From Rhodococcus yunnanensis NBRC 103083 (lineage in GTDB: Bacteria > Actinomycetota > Actinomycetes > Mycobacteriales > Mycobacteriaceae), in NCBI RefSeq assembly GCF_001895005.1, contig NZ_BCXH01000010.1:1-64000 (forward strand): 64,000 nt of DNA. The letters run 5' to 3'. The notes beneath the pieces were generated by a model that searched no databases, was not told the DNA's origin, and saw nothing but the letters and a program-made list of their open reading frames with translations. The position numbers were made by a program, and so were the translations under genes. Of the stretch, positions 25,776 through 34,017 are shown piece after piece (the stretch's first letter is position 1; each line of letters opens with the position of its first letter).

Positions 25776-26279
25776 ATGATCACCGAAGAGCATCAGCGTT
25801 CACAGACCTTCTCCTGGGTCAGCCCGATGGAAGTGCTGCAGGAGGCGGCGACGATGAGCGGGCTCGAGGTCATGCGCGCCGTCGCGAGCGGGGAACTCCC
25901 GCCGCCCCCGATCGCCGTGCTGATGCAGTTCGCACCGGTGGACGTGGAGGTCGGCAAGGTCGTGTTCCAGTGCACTCCGTCGGAGGCTCACTACAACCCC
26001 ATCGGCACGGTGCACGGCGGCCTGGTGTGCACATTCCTCGACACCGTCGTCGGCTGCGCCGCCCACACCACGCTTCCCGCAGGCACCGGCTACACCTCGA
26101 TCGATCTGAACGTCAGCTACTTACGGCCCGTGTTCGCCACGAGCGGGCCGTTGACCGGAACGGGCACGGTGGTGAAATCCGGTTCACGAGTGATCTTCAC
26201 CGAGGGCTCGGTCGTCGACAAGGACGGTAAGCTCGTGGCGACCGCGACGAGTTCGCTTCTCGTCATAGCACCGAGGTAA
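25776..26279 (+). CDS. PaaI-type hotdog thioesterase
   Basis: This 167-residue single hotdog-fold protein has the core HYNPIGTVHGGLVCTFLDTVVGCA and DLNVSYLRPV, typical of PaaI/'uncharacterised thioesterase' acyl-CoA hydrolases; the catalytic acid position after HGG is occupied by a Thr/Asp-bearing helix. Substrates in the family are acyl-CoA or aryl-CoA esters. The ATG at 25776 follows GAGGGG. It is followed after 3 bp by an HxlR regulator and preceded by a palindrome, so it is the likely regulated target. The physiological substrate is unknown. Confidence 0.87.
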   Translation: MITEEHQRSQTFSWVSPMEVLQEAATMSGLEVMRAVASGELPPPPIAVLMQFAPVDVEVGKVVFQCTPSEAHYNPIGTVHGGLVCTFLDTVVGCAAHTTLPAGTGYTSIDLNVSYLRPVFATSGPLTGTGTVVKSGSRVIFTEGSVVDKDGKLVATATSSLLVIAPR

Positions 26280-26282
26280 CGC

Positions 26283-26822
26283 ATGCCACACAGCAGTTTC
26301 GACGCCATGGGGTGTCCCATCGCCGGTGCACTCGAGCAAGTCGGCGAGTGGTGGACTCTGCTGATTCTGCGCGACGCACTCGACGGTTTCACTCGTTTCG
26401 ACGAGTTCGAGCGCAACCTCGGTATCGCACCGAACATGTTGACGCGCAGGCTCACTTCGCTCGTCGACGCCGGGCTGCTCGAGCGTCGGCAGTACACCGA
26501 CAGGCCACCTCGATTCGAGTACGTCCCCACGAGGCGTGGACGAGAGTTGAGCCCGGTGATCGTCGCGCTGTACGCATGGGGCAACAAGCACGTCGAGCCA
26601 CGCGATCGCACCGTCGTCCTGATCGACGACGCGGGCGAGAGCATCGATCCCGTCCTCGTCGACAGAAGGACCGGCCGCACGTTGGCCGAGTCGGGCGCTC
26701 GATTCGCCTCGGGCCCAGCGGCATCGGAGGCGATGACGCGTCGGCTCGACCCCGACCTGCGCGCCGAGCGCCGATCACGCAGTCCCAGAGCTACTTCCAG
26801 CGGTAAGCCCGACGGCAAGTAG
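26283..26822 (+). CDS. HxlR-family transcriptional regulator
   Basis: This 179-residue protein starts with the diagnostic HxlR winged helix: MGCPIAGALEQVGEWWTLLILRDAL, GIAPNMLTRRLTSLVDAGLLERR and FEYVPTRRGRELSPVIVALYAWG. The C-terminal 70 residues (VLIDDAGESIDPVLVDRRTGRTL) form a second small domain seen in longer HxlR members. The Cys in GCP near the N-terminus is the redox or electrophile-sensing position in several relatives. It is co-transcribed with the thioesterase and probably autoregulates through the 17-bp palindrome upstream of it. Confidence 0.88.
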   Translation: MPHSSFDAMGCPIAGALEQVGEWWTLLILRDALDGFTRFDEFERNLGIAPNMLTRRLTSLVDAGLLERRQYTDRPPRFEYVPTRRGRELSPVIVALYAWGNKHVEPRDRTVVLIDDAGESIDPVLVDRRTGRTLAESGARFASGPAASEAMTRRLDPDLRAERRSRSPRATSSGKPDGK

Positions 26823-26829
26823 CCCCGGC

Positions 26830-26851
26830 ACAGTTCCCACAGTTCCCACAG
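26830..26851. repeat. 9-bp tandem repeat after the HxlR stop
   Basis: CAGTTCCCA is directly duplicated just downstream of the HxlR stop codon, in the 47-bp gap to the convergent esterase gene. It is one of the short duplications found at gene ends in this window. Confidence 0.55.
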
Positions 26852-26869
26852 ATATATCGGGTGCCGCTG

Positions 26870-27766
26870 TCAGCTCGGACCGAGTGAATCGGCCACCACC
26901 CGAGCGAACGCGGCCATTCCAGCGGCTGTCGGATGCAGTGGGGCAGCGACCCCGGTGGGCACGACGCCTTCGAGGTACCGCTGCTCCGGGGCCGCACATC
27001 CGTCGTGGCCGACGCTGACCGGCCGGATGTCGACGAACTCGCCGCCGTGTTCCGCAGCCTGGGCGGCAAGGGCGTCGTTCATACGGTCGACGCTTCCCTG
27101 GAGGTAGTCGGCGTCGCGCGCCCAGATCGGCTGCACGCCGGGACATCCGCCGGGCTGCACGTACGTGCCGTAACCGACGACGACGATTCGGGCATTCGGC
27201 GCACGGTCGGCGATGTCGTCGACCATCCGGCCCCAACTCGGCGCAGCGTCGTCGATGGCGTCGGCGACGGTGTCCCGGCCACCCGCGGTGAACCTGTCCT
27301 TGCACGACGTGCCGTTCGGTTCCGGCGAGAAGTTGACGCATCCGAGGGCGGTCGACACGAGGTCGACGTCGTTGCCACCGATCGTGACGGTGACCAGGTC
27401 GGTATCCGGTGAGAGCGCGTCGAGTTGCACGGGCACGGTGCCACTGTTGGTGATCTGCGGGTCGGTGGCGATGTTGGCCGATCTGGCCGACGAGCACGAG
27501 ACGTCGACGAACGAGGCCGCGCCGATCAGGCCTGCGAGCACGTGCGGATAGTTCGCATCGGATTGCAGGCAACCCGGAAATCCGGTGGCCCGTGGGATCA
27601 ACGGCCCCGCAGCAGCGGAATCACCCAGCGCCACGTAGTCCAGCGCGGGCGGCGGATCGGGCTCTGCCACACCCGATGCCTGGGTGGCGGCGGCGCACCC
27701 CATGAGCCCGACGAGTGCCACGAAACCGACGAGTGCCACGGCGAGAACCCCTACCAGGCGTTGCAT
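26870..27766 (-). CDS. Secreted SGNH/GDSL-type lipase-esterase lipoprotein
   Basis: This 298-residue exported hydrolase has a signal peptide with lipobox LMGC, placing the lipid-modified Cys at position 24, and then the SGNH blocks: Ser in YVALGDSAAAG (block I), GGNDV (block III) and His in PLHPTAAGMAAFA (block V). Several Cys pairs (for example GFPGC, VSCSS, GCVNF, SCKD) suggest disulphides outside the cell. It resembles the actinobacterial 'SGNH/GDSL hydrolase' group of secreted esterases. The ATG at 27764-27766 gives a normal signal peptide. No close neighbour suggests the substrate. Confidence 0.9.
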   Translation of the reverse strand: MQRLVGVLAVALVGFVALVGLMGCAAATQASGVAEPDPPPALDYVALGDSAAAGPLIPRATGFPGCLQSDANYPHVLAGLIGAASFVDVSCSSARSANIATDPQITNSGTVPVQLDALSPDTDLVTVTIGGNDVDLVSTALGCVNFSPEPNGTSCKDRFTAGGRDTVADAIDDAAPSWGRMVDDIADRAPNARIVVVGYGTYVQPGGCPGVQPIWARDADYLQGSVDRMNDALAAQAAEHGGEFVDIRPVSVGHDGCAAPEQRYLEGVVPTGVAAPLHPTAAGMAAFARVVADSLGPS

Positions 27767-27936
27767 GCGTCGACGCTACCGCGCCCCACAGCCATCCCGC
27801 CCCATCCCATCCCACCGCACAGCCATCCCACAGTTCACAGCGATCCCACAGGTCCACGGGCTGCCGTTGGAGCCTCGACGCCGGTACCCTCGACCAGGTT
27901 CGCATCACATACGTAACGGTAAGGACTGGAACCCAC
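27767..27936. other. Intergenic region with C-rich degenerate repeats
   Basis: This 170-bp divergent region begins with a C-rich stretch (27780-27850) made of variants of CACAGCCATCCC. No clear promoter hexamers can be assigned. It separates the esterase gene from a short rightward ORF and the MBL gene. Confidence 0.5.
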
Positions 27937-28041
27937 ATGATCACGAACTTCATCAATCTGATTCTCGGCAGTGTTGGATCGATCTCGGCAGGAAGCAGCG
28001 GCTTCGAGCTGGCACCGGGAGTTCTCCCCTTCGGTCTCTGA
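27937..28041 (+). CDS. Possible 34-residue hydrophobic peptide
   Basis: A short frame opens with ATG 27937 and encodes a peptide starting MITNFINLILGSVGSISAG and ending VLPFGL. The N-terminal half could form an amphipathic or membrane helix. The upstream GGAACC is a weak ribosome site. It ends 25 bp before the MBL gene. The size and hydrophobic character recall very short cell-envelope peptides of Corynebacteriales, but there is no signal peptide and no match I can name. It may be a real small protein, an uORF, or chance. Confidence 0.35.
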   Translation: MITNFINLILGSVGSISAGSSGFELAPGVLPFGL

Positions 28042-28066
28042 GACCTCGGGCGGTCCGAGACACGCC

Positions 28067-28900
28067 ATGGGTGACGACCTCCCCATCTGCGTGACGTGCG
28101 GCGTCCAGTACCCACTGGACGCCGACCGCGCGCACTGCATCGTCTGCGAGGACGACCGGCAGTACGTCGGCTACGACGGCCAGCAGTGGACCTCGCTCGC
28201 GGAGCTTCGGTCGGCCGGCCACACCGTCGACATCCACGAGGAAGTCCCTGGACTGTTCGGACTCGCCACATCCCCCGCCCTGGGCATCGGCCAGCGCGCC
28301 CTCCTTGTTCCGGGCGAGGTTGGGAACGTGCTGTGGGACTCGATCTCGTACATCGACGACGCCGCGGTCGAGAGAATCACCGAACTCGGCGGGGTGTCGG
28401 CGATCGCGCTGTCGCATCCGCACTACTACAGCTCGATGGTCGAGTGGAGCCGAGCGTTCGACGATGCTCCCATCTACGTGCACGAACGCGATGCACAGTG
28501 GCTGACCAGGGACGAGAACGTCGTCCTGTGGTCGGGCACGTCCGAGGAGATCGCGCCGGGCCGCACCCTGATCAACGCGGGTGTGCACTTCGCGGGCGGT
28601 ACGGTGATGCACTGGCGCGACGGGGTCGACGGACTCGGGGCGCTCTGTGCGGGCGACATCTTCACCGTCGTCGCCGACCGCCGGTGGGTCGGATTCATGT
28701 ACAGCTATCCCAATCTGATCCCCGAGCATCCCGACACCATCCGACGAGCCGTCGAACTCGTGCGTCCGTACGCATTCGGTTCGCTCTACGGCGCGTGGTG
28801 GGATCGGATCATCACCCACGACGCGCGCGACGCGGTGTTTCGTTCGGCGCGCCGCTATTTCGAGCACATAGGAGCACCGTCCAACGGACTGCACCCCTAA
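28067..28900 (+). CDS. MBL-fold protein with N-terminal CxxC-CxxC zinc-ribbon-like motif
   Basis: This protein of 277 residues opens with a small metal-knuckle segment (CVTCGVQYP then CIVC) and continues into a metallo-beta-lactamase fold. The first metal motif is degenerate: SHPHYYSSMVEW keeps two His but not the Asp/His at the end of HxHxDH. Later HFAGGTVMHW and LCAGDIFTVV correspond to further conserved strands. Function as a hydrolase is therefore uncertain. The ATG at 28067 is chosen because MGDDLPICVTCG starts the CxxC motif. The hairpin-like GGTCTCTGAGACC is 15-30 bp upstream. The hydrolase gene follows within 10 bp. Confidence 0.75.
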   Translation: MGDDLPICVTCGVQYPLDADRAHCIVCEDDRQYVGYDGQQWTSLAELRSAGHTVDIHEEVPGLFGLATSPALGIGQRALLVPGEVGNVLWDSISYIDDAAVERITELGGVSAIALSHPHYYSSMVEWSRAFDDAPIYVHERDAQWLTRDENVVLWSGTSEEIAPGRTLINAGVHFAGGTVMHWRDGVDGLGALCAGDIFTVVADRRWVGFMYSYPNLIPEHPDTIRRAVELVRPYAFGSLYGAWWDRIITHDARDAVFRSARRYFEHIGAPSNGLHP

Positions 28901-28909
28901 TATGTGACG

Positions 28910-30544
28910 ATGCACAAGCTGCGGCGTTACTTCGCGCGCCTCGAACCTGCCGCACTGTTCTTCGCGATCGTGTTCTTCGTCTTCTCGATGACACCTTCCC
29001 TATTGCCGCGCGCCTGGTACCTCCAGGGCGTCGCGACGGGAATCAGCGTCGCCACCGGCTACGGCCTCGGGTGCCTGCTGATCTGGATCGGCCGCGCGTG
29101 TGGGATCGAACCGAAGTGGTCGGCATCGGTCAAGCGATACGGCTGGTGGGCGCTCGCTGTGACCGCGATCGTCGTGATCCCACTGTTCCTGATTCTGGGT
29201 TCGTGGTGGCAGGAGATCGTGCGCAAGATCGTCGAGGTCGAGGAGCCAGGTCGTGCACTGTATCTCGGCGTACTCGTCGTCGCACTCGCACTCGCCCTGC
29301 TGTTGCTGCAGATCGCACGCGGGTTACGGTGGTGCGCAGTAAAACTGGCGACGGTCTGCACACGATTCGTACCCGTTCCCGCTGCGAAGGGCATCGGGAT
29401 CGCCGTCGTGGCGCTGCTGACCCTGTTCCTTGTCAACGGCGTCGTCAACAACGTGCTCATCGCCACGATCGCCAGCTCGTCGAAGATCTCCGACAAGGGA
29501 AGTCACGTCGGCGTCGAACAGCCTGCGGCGCCGGAGAACTCAGGGTCTCCCGACTCGAACGAGGACTGGGACTCACTCGGAATGGAAGGCCGACGGTTCG
29601 TGTCCTCCGGACCGACAGCAGAGGACATCGAGGCCTTCACCGGCGAGCCCGCGCTCACCCCGATTCGCGCCTACGTCGGTGCCGCGGACGTGGATTCGAT
29701 CGACGAGGCAGCGGACCGCGTCGTCGCGGAATTGAAGCGAACCGGCGCATTCGATCGAGCCGTCGTCGCCGTCGCGACGACGACGGGACGTGGCTGGGTC
29801 AACGAATCGGTGGCGGGTCCGCTCGAGTACATGTACGGCGGAGACACGGCCATCGCATCTATGCAGTACTCGTTCCTCCCGAGCCCGATCGCGTTTCTCG
29901 CCGATCGTGATTCACCCCGCGAAGCCGGCCGTGTGCTGTTCGACCACATCTACGACGTCGTGAACGAGCTTCCGGCTGAGTCGCGGCCCAAGCTCGTCGC
30001 ATTCGGGGAGAGCCTCGGCGCGTACGGCGGGCAGGACGCCTTCGGCGGCGCACGCGACATGCTCGCACGCACGGACGGGGCGTTGTGGGTCGGCAATCCG
30101 AACTTCACGAAGCAATGGTCCGAGATCACCGCCGATCGAGACGCAGGTTCCCGCGAGATCCTGCCGGTGATCGCCGGCGGCCGAAACGTCAGATTTGCCG
30201 GAAGACCCGACGACCTCGAAATCGGCACACCGTGGGAGCAGCCGCGCGTGGTGTACTGGCAACACGCATCGGATCCGATCACCTGGTGGTCGCCCGATCT
30301 GATTCTGCATCAACCGGATTGGCTGCGAGAGCCACGCGGCGACGACGTCGACCCCGGTGTTCGCTGGTTCCCGTTCGTCACGTTCTGGCAGACGACGTTC
30401 GACATGGTCTTCTCCACCGACGTCCCGCAGGGATACGGCCACAACTACGGCGAGGATGCCGTCGACCTCTGGGCCCAGATCCTGCAACCGGACGGGTGGA
30501 CGAGCTCCGACACCGAACGACTGCGTGAGATCGTCGCCGGTTGA
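28910..30544 (+). CDS. Membrane-anchored alpha/beta-hydrolase (PF10081-like)
   Basis: This protein is of 544 residues, with four to five N-terminal membrane helices (about 15-185) and a large C-terminal domain outside the membrane. The nucleophile elbow GESLGAYGG (about residue 365) and VYWQHASDPITWW match the Abhydrolase_9-type actinobacterial family. No lipid or peptide substrate is established. GTG 28904 or ATG 28910 are both possible; the ATG is chosen. The stop TGA at 30542-30544 lies in the first copy of a 14-bp tandem array. It probably forms an operon with the MBL gene just upstream. Confidence 0.85.
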   Translation: MHKLRRYFARLEPAALFFAIVFFVFSMTPSLLPRAWYLQGVATGISVATGYGLGCLLIWIGRACGIEPKWSASVKRYGWWALAVTAIVVIPLFLILGSWWQEIVRKIVEVEEPGRALYLGVLVVALALALLLLQIARGLRWCAVKLATVCTRFVPVPAAKGIGIAVVALLTLFLVNGVVNNVLIATIASSSKISDKGSHVGVEQPAAPENSGSPDSNEDWDSLGMEGRRFVSSGPTAEDIEAFTGEPALTPIRAYVGAADVDSIDEAADRVVAELKRTGAFDRAVVAVATTTGRGWVNESVAGPLEYMYGGDTAIASMQYSFLPSPIAFLADRDSPREAGRVLFDHIYDVVNELPAESRPKLVAFGESLGAYGGQDAFGGARDMLARTDGALWVGNPNFTKQWSEITADRDAGSREILPVIAGGRNVRFAGRPDDLEIGTPWEQPRVVYWQHASDPITWWSPDLILHQPDWLREPRGDDVDPGVRWFPFVTFWQTTFDMVFSTDVPQGYGHNYGEDAVDLWAQILQPDGWTSSDTERLREIVAG

Positions 30545-30616
30545 ATCGCTGCCGGTTGATCGCTGCCGGTTGATCGCTGCCGGTTGATCGCTGCCGGTTG
30601 ATCGCTGCCGGTTGAT
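30536..30616. repeat. 14-bp tandem array, about 5.7 copies, starting inside the hydrolase stop
   Basis: The unit GCCGGTTGATCGCT is repeated: a first 15-bp variant with an extra A, four exact copies and a partial copy ending at 30616. The hydrolase stop codon is in the first copy. Because 14 is not a multiple of three, copies outside the gene are not readable as protein and every copy brings new TGA triplets. Confidence 0.9.
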
Positions 30617-30643
30617 GACAGTGGTTACGGGTATGCGGTGGTT

Positions 30644-30808
30644 ATGACTGGTAAGGATGCACAACAGCCGCACACCGAAGACACTGCCACCGGGTCACAG
30701 GACGCCGAGTCCGACGTTCAGTCCGATCCCGCCGAGGGCATCGAATCAGGCGACTGGACCGGCGAAGGCGGTGCCACCCCGAAAGGCCCGGCTACCGACA
30801 ACGAGTAA
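30644..30808 (+). CDS. Small acidic protein of 54 residues
   Basis: The ATG at 30644 opens a 54-codon frame ending with TAA at 30806-30808. The product is strongly acidic (DAESDVQSDPAEGIESGDW) and ends with WTGEGGATPKGPATDNE. The GDWTGEGGATPKGP part looks like small hypothetical proteins I associate with mycobacteria and rhodococci, but I cannot name a family. No transmembrane or signal segment is seen, so it is probably an intrinsically disordered cytosolic protein. The frame is too short for standard ORF length cut-offs and would be missed. The stop codon lies in a 15-bp tandem duplication. Confidence 0.6.
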   Translation: MTGKDAQQPHTEDTATGSQDAESDVQSDPAEGIESGDWTGEGGATPKGPATDNE

Positions 30809-30833
30809 CGCGACAACGAGTAACGCGACAACG
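30796..30833. repeat. 15-bp tandem duplication across the small protein's stop codon
   Basis: CGACAACGAGTAACG is present at 30796-30810 and 30811-30825, with a further partial copy to 30833. Each full copy carries the TAA stop of the small acidic protein. Confidence 0.85.
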
Positions 30834-30841
30834 TGCGAGAC

Positions 30842-31114
30842 TCAGGTACCGGTGAGGCGACGTTCGGCTGGAGTGACCAGTCGGACGTCGCATTCCGGTA
30901 CCACCTTCTCGACCACGGTTCGTCCCCCGAACCAGTCGGCGATGTCGAACACCACGCGAAGGTCACCGAGCCAGTCGATGTCGACGACCACGCCGATCGA
31001 CCCCGAAGGTACCCCGCTGCACCAGGTTCGCTTGCCCAGATCTCGCAGTGCGATTACCGAATCCCCGTCGCGCACCTTGTTCTCGTGCCACGAATGTTCG
31101 ATTGCTGTTTTCAT
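30842..31114 (-). CDS. Hypothetical protein, 90 residues, beta-rich
   Basis: This 90-residue protein starts from an ATG preceded by GGGGGACT, a strong ribosome site. It is rich in beta-forming segments (RDGDSVIALRDLGKRTW, GSIGVVVDIDWLGDLRVVFDIADWFGG) and resembles small SH3/KOW-like barrels, but no family is recognised with confidence. It is followed by the acidic small ORF on the other strand and preceded by the transketolase pair. Function unknown. Confidence 0.62.
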   Translation of the reverse strand: MKTAIEHSWHENKVRDGDSVIALRDLGKRTWCSGVPSGSIGVVVDIDWLGDLRVVFDIADWFGGRTVVEKVVPECDVRLVTPAERRLTGT

Positions 31115-31200
31115 AGTCCCCCGACCTCGGATGTACCCGACCCAGTGAACAGCACCTCGGCCACTGTTTCAAGCCGTCGTAGGTCCGTTGACCTGGACAT

Positions 31201-32150
31201 TCAGTGCCTAGGCGTCTCATTTTCGGTATCGAAACGGGGACCGGTTCCGAAGAAGGCGTCGAGAGAATTCCTGATGCCTGTGGTGTCGAGTCCGTGCGCA
31301 CGTTCGTGGTCCTTCGGCGAACCGTATTCCGCAGCTCCGTGCGCCCGACACCGAGGGCGAGTATCCGATGCGGGACGTGCGCGAGAGCATCGGCGAGGAA
31401 CGGGGTCGAGGTGCCGACGAGGTACGGCTCGACGAGTGCGACGTCCGGCCGCGTCAGCGTCGCGGTGACGGTTGCCGCATCGAAGGGACGGATCGTGTCG
31501 GCGTACAGAACCGTCACGTCTCGTTGTTCGAGCGCGCCGAGGACACGATCGGCGGTCGGGCCGACGGCGATCACCGTCCCGGCCGTCCCGGTGCGCAGGA
31601 CGGTGAATCCGTCGCCCTCGGAAAGCCGCGTCCGGTTGGACAGACCGTCGAGCCGGATGTAGGTCCTCTCCTCCGATCGCGCGGCTCGGCGCAGCGCATC
31701 CTCGGCCTCGTCGGCGGTACCGGGAACGTGCACGGTCCATCCTTCGAGGGTGTCGAGGACGGCGACGTCCCGATGCCCGAAGTGCGTCTGACCCCCGGCG
31801 GCCATGCTGTAGGAGCCACCGGCACTGACCAGAATCGCGCCGACGCCTTGATGCCCGAGGTCGAGTTTCACTTGCTCGTACGGGCGCTCGACGAGGAACG
31901 GCGGGAAGGTGTGGACGACTGGGCGCATTCCGGCGAGAGCCATTCCTCCGGCCAACGAGATCATCAGTTGTTCCCGTATCCCGACGTTGACCACTCGGGG
32001 ACGCACCGCGTCGGTCAGGTGGGGCTCGATGTAGGCCGCACCGATCTCGGCAAGGACGAGGGCGAGTCGCTCGTCCTGGGCGAGCAGTTCGGGCATCAAC
32101 CGGTAGAAGCGTTCTCGCTGGTCCACCTCGGAACCGACAAACGTGGTCAT
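31201..32150 (-). pseudogene. Transketolase C-terminal subunit, frameshifted
   Basis: Residues from the ATG at 32148-32150 to about codon 275 (position about 31330) encode a transketolase pyrimidine-plus-C-terminal subunit: VNVGIREQLMISLAGGMALAGMRPVVHTFPPFL and EQVKLDLGHQGVGAILVSAGG are typical. Just after GRTELRN the frame is lost, while the next frame continues with YGSPKDHERAHGLDTTGI to a stop at 31201-31203, which is the conserved end of this family. One missing base near 31326-31331 explains this; no homopolymer is there. The gene overlaps the N-terminal subunit by four bases (ATGA). It may be a real mutation or a sequencing error. Confidence 0.82.
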
Positions 32151-32830
32151 GATCGATCCTTGTCTTCGACGCGGGCGACGACGGCATGCGGTTCATCCGA
32201 TTCGTGTGCAGTGAAGGCATTTCGGAGTTCTCGGTGATCGCGGCCGTTCACGTTCTCGACGTTCCACCCCTCGATCTCGAAGCGTCGCCCGATGCCTCCG
32301 GGCCAGCCGAGGCCTGCGGATCGGTTGTCGATCACGACGGCAGTGAGGTTTCGCAGCCCTGCGCGTCCGGCGAACTGGATGGCTTCGGCGTTGCTGCCCT
32401 CGTCCAGTTCGGCGTCCCCGAGCAGGACGAACACTCTCGCGTGGCTACCGCGCAACCGCAGCGCCGACGCCACCCCGGCGGCCAGGCCGAGACCGTGCCC
32501 CAGCGAGCCCGAGGAAATTTCGACCCCCCGAATGAGGGTTCGGTCGGGATGATATCCGAGGACCGAATCGAACTCCCCGAACGTGTCGAGTAGATCGGGT
32601 GCCAGAAAGCCCTGTGCCGCAAGGACTGCGTAGTACGCCATCGGTCCGTGCCCCTTGGACAGGAGGAACCGATCGCGGTCCGGGTTCTCCGGATCGGCCG
32701 GGTCGATGCGGAGAACGTCTCGATACAGGACCCAGAGGACGTCGAGGGTGGAGGTGGCGCTGACGTCGTGCTTCTCGTCGCCGGTCATTCTGGTCATGAG
32801 CGCCGGCAGCTCGTCGTAGGTTGCTGTCAT
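32147..32830 (-). CDS. Transketolase N-terminal (thiamine diphosphate) subunit
   Basis: This 227-residue protein is the ThDP-binding half of a split transketolase: DRFLLSKGHGPMAYYAVLA, GSLGHGLGLAAGVASALRLRG and the metal/ThDP segment VFVLLGDAELDEGSNAEAIQFAG. The split two-gene form is common in actinobacteria and archaea. Transketolase moves two-carbon units between sugar phosphates; split forms with this architecture may instead act on other ketoses. The ATG at 32828-32830 is chosen over a TTG 15 bp upstream. The second subunit directly downstream is frameshifted, so the complex may be non-functional in this strain. Confidence 0.85.
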   Translation of the reverse strand: MTATYDELPALMTRMTGDEKHDVSATSTLDVLWVLYRDVLRIDPADPENPDRDRFLLSKGHGPMAYYAVLAAQGFLAPDLLDTFGEFDSVLGYHPDRTLIRGVEISSGSLGHGLGLAAGVASALRLRGSHARVFVLLGDAELDEGSNAEAIQFAGRAGLRNLTAVVIDNRSAGLGWPGGIGRRFEIEGWNVENVNGRDHRELRNAFTAHESDEPHAVVARVEDKDRS

Positions 32831-32938
32831 GACTCCACCGTGCAACCTGAAGTTATGTCGAGGTCAAGTGAAAACCGATAGTTGCCAATTCAGCAATTTG
32901 AATTGCCGAATCATGCGACCGTGCGTCACACTGTGTCC

Positions 32939-33913
32939 ATGACATCGAATCCCGAGTACGACGTGATCATCATCGGCGGCGGGGCAGCCGGACTCGCGGC
33001 AGCCGTGACGCTGGGCCGAGCCCGTCGGCGCGTCCTCGTCGTCGACGCCGGCGCTCCCCGTAACGCGGTTGCAGCTCATGCCCACAACTACCTGGGGCTA
33101 GAAGGCATTCCGCCGCTCGAACTGCTCGCACGTGGCCGCGAGGAAGCCCGCTCGTACGGCGCGGAAATTCGACAGGGATCGGCGGTCTCGGCGTCCGGCA
33201 CCATCGGCGACTTCACCGTCACTCTCACCGCCGGCCCTGATGTTCTGACCAGCAGTGCTGACGTGACCGCGAGCAGGGTTCTGGTGACCACCGGGCTGAC
33301 CGACGAACTTCCGGCCATTCCCGGTCTCGCCGACCGGTGGGGGCGCGAGGTGCTGCACTGTCCGTTCTGCCACGGCTGGGAGGTGCGCGACAAGACGGTC
33401 GGAATCATCGGTAGCCCGTTCGCGGTGCATCAGGCGCTGATGTGGCGGCAGTGGGTCGACGACGTCGTACTGTTCACCCACGAGTCCGTCCCGACCGCGG
33501 AACAGAATGCACAGTTGGCCGCGCGCGGCGTGCGGGTCGTGCCAGGCTCGATAACGAGTGTGGCGGTCGAGAACGACACGCTGGTCGGAGTGAACCTGCA
33601 CGGCGAGAACACTGTTCCGGTCGACGCGGTGGTCACCAAACCGACCTTCGCCGCAAACGCGGACATTCTGGTGGCCCTCGGACTCGAGGTGACCGAGATG
33701 ATGATGGGCGAGGAGCCGATGGGCGCCACGTTCGTCGCCACGAACCAGGCAGGGGGCACGTCGGTGCCCGGTGTGTTCGCGGCGGGCAACGTCGCCGCCC
33801 CGATGGAGAACGTGATCGGTTCTGCCGCAGCAGGTGTGCGCGCGGCCGGTGGCATCATGGCAACGTTCGTAGAGGAGGATTCGCGCATCGCCGCCCCGGT
33901 TGCTACGCGCTAG
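32939..33913 (+). CDS. Thioredoxin reductase-like FAD/NAD(P) oxidoreductase
   Basis: This 324-residue flavoprotein has the N-terminal FAD Rossmann GGGAAGLAAAVTLGRARRRVLVVD and a redox-active pair C141-C144 in HCPFCHGWEVR. NADPH-binding and a C-terminal FAD segment follow with GVFAAGNVAAPMENVIGSAAAGVRAAGGI. The overall order matches thioredoxin reductase, but Thr/Ser details and CPFC rather than CATC point to an uncharacterised TrxR-like subgroup seen in rhodococci beside TetR genes. ATG 32939 starts the fold; the upstream frame lacks family character. A TetR regulator follows on the same strand. Confidence 0.87.
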   Translation: MTSNPEYDVIIIGGGAAGLAAAVTLGRARRRVLVVDAGAPRNAVAAHAHNYLGLEGIPPLELLARGREEARSYGAEIRQGSAVSASGTIGDFTVTLTAGPDVLTSSADVTASRVLVTTGLTDELPAIPGLADRWGREVLHCPFCHGWEVRDKTVGIIGSPFAVHQALMWRQWVDDVVLFTHESVPTAEQNAQLAARGVRVVPGSITSVAVENDTLVGVNLHGENTVPVDAVVTKPTFAANADILVALGLEVTEMMMGEEPMGATFVATNQAGGTSVPGVFAAGNVAAPMENVIGSAAAGVRAAGGIMATFVEEDSRIAAPVATR

Positions 33914-34017
33914 ATCGAGGAACGCCGCCGCGGCCTGCCTGTGGGCAACCCGAATCCACGAAACCAGACCATCGGACGTAGACTCGTCGTCCACATGAAT
34001 CCAACGAAGGGGTGGGC

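Noticed and set aside
28096-29910. Long Arg-rich frame across the MBL and hydrolase genes
   Set aside because: Overlaps two recognised genes in another frame, is dominated by Arg/Thr/Gly and has no motif.
30536-30616. 14-bp array as a CRISPR or attachment site
   Set aside because: Units abut directly with no spacers, and no integrase or cas gene is present.
31204-31330. Programmed frameshift in the transketolase gene
   Set aside because: No slippery heptamer or downstream structure at the break, so mutation or sequence error is simpler.
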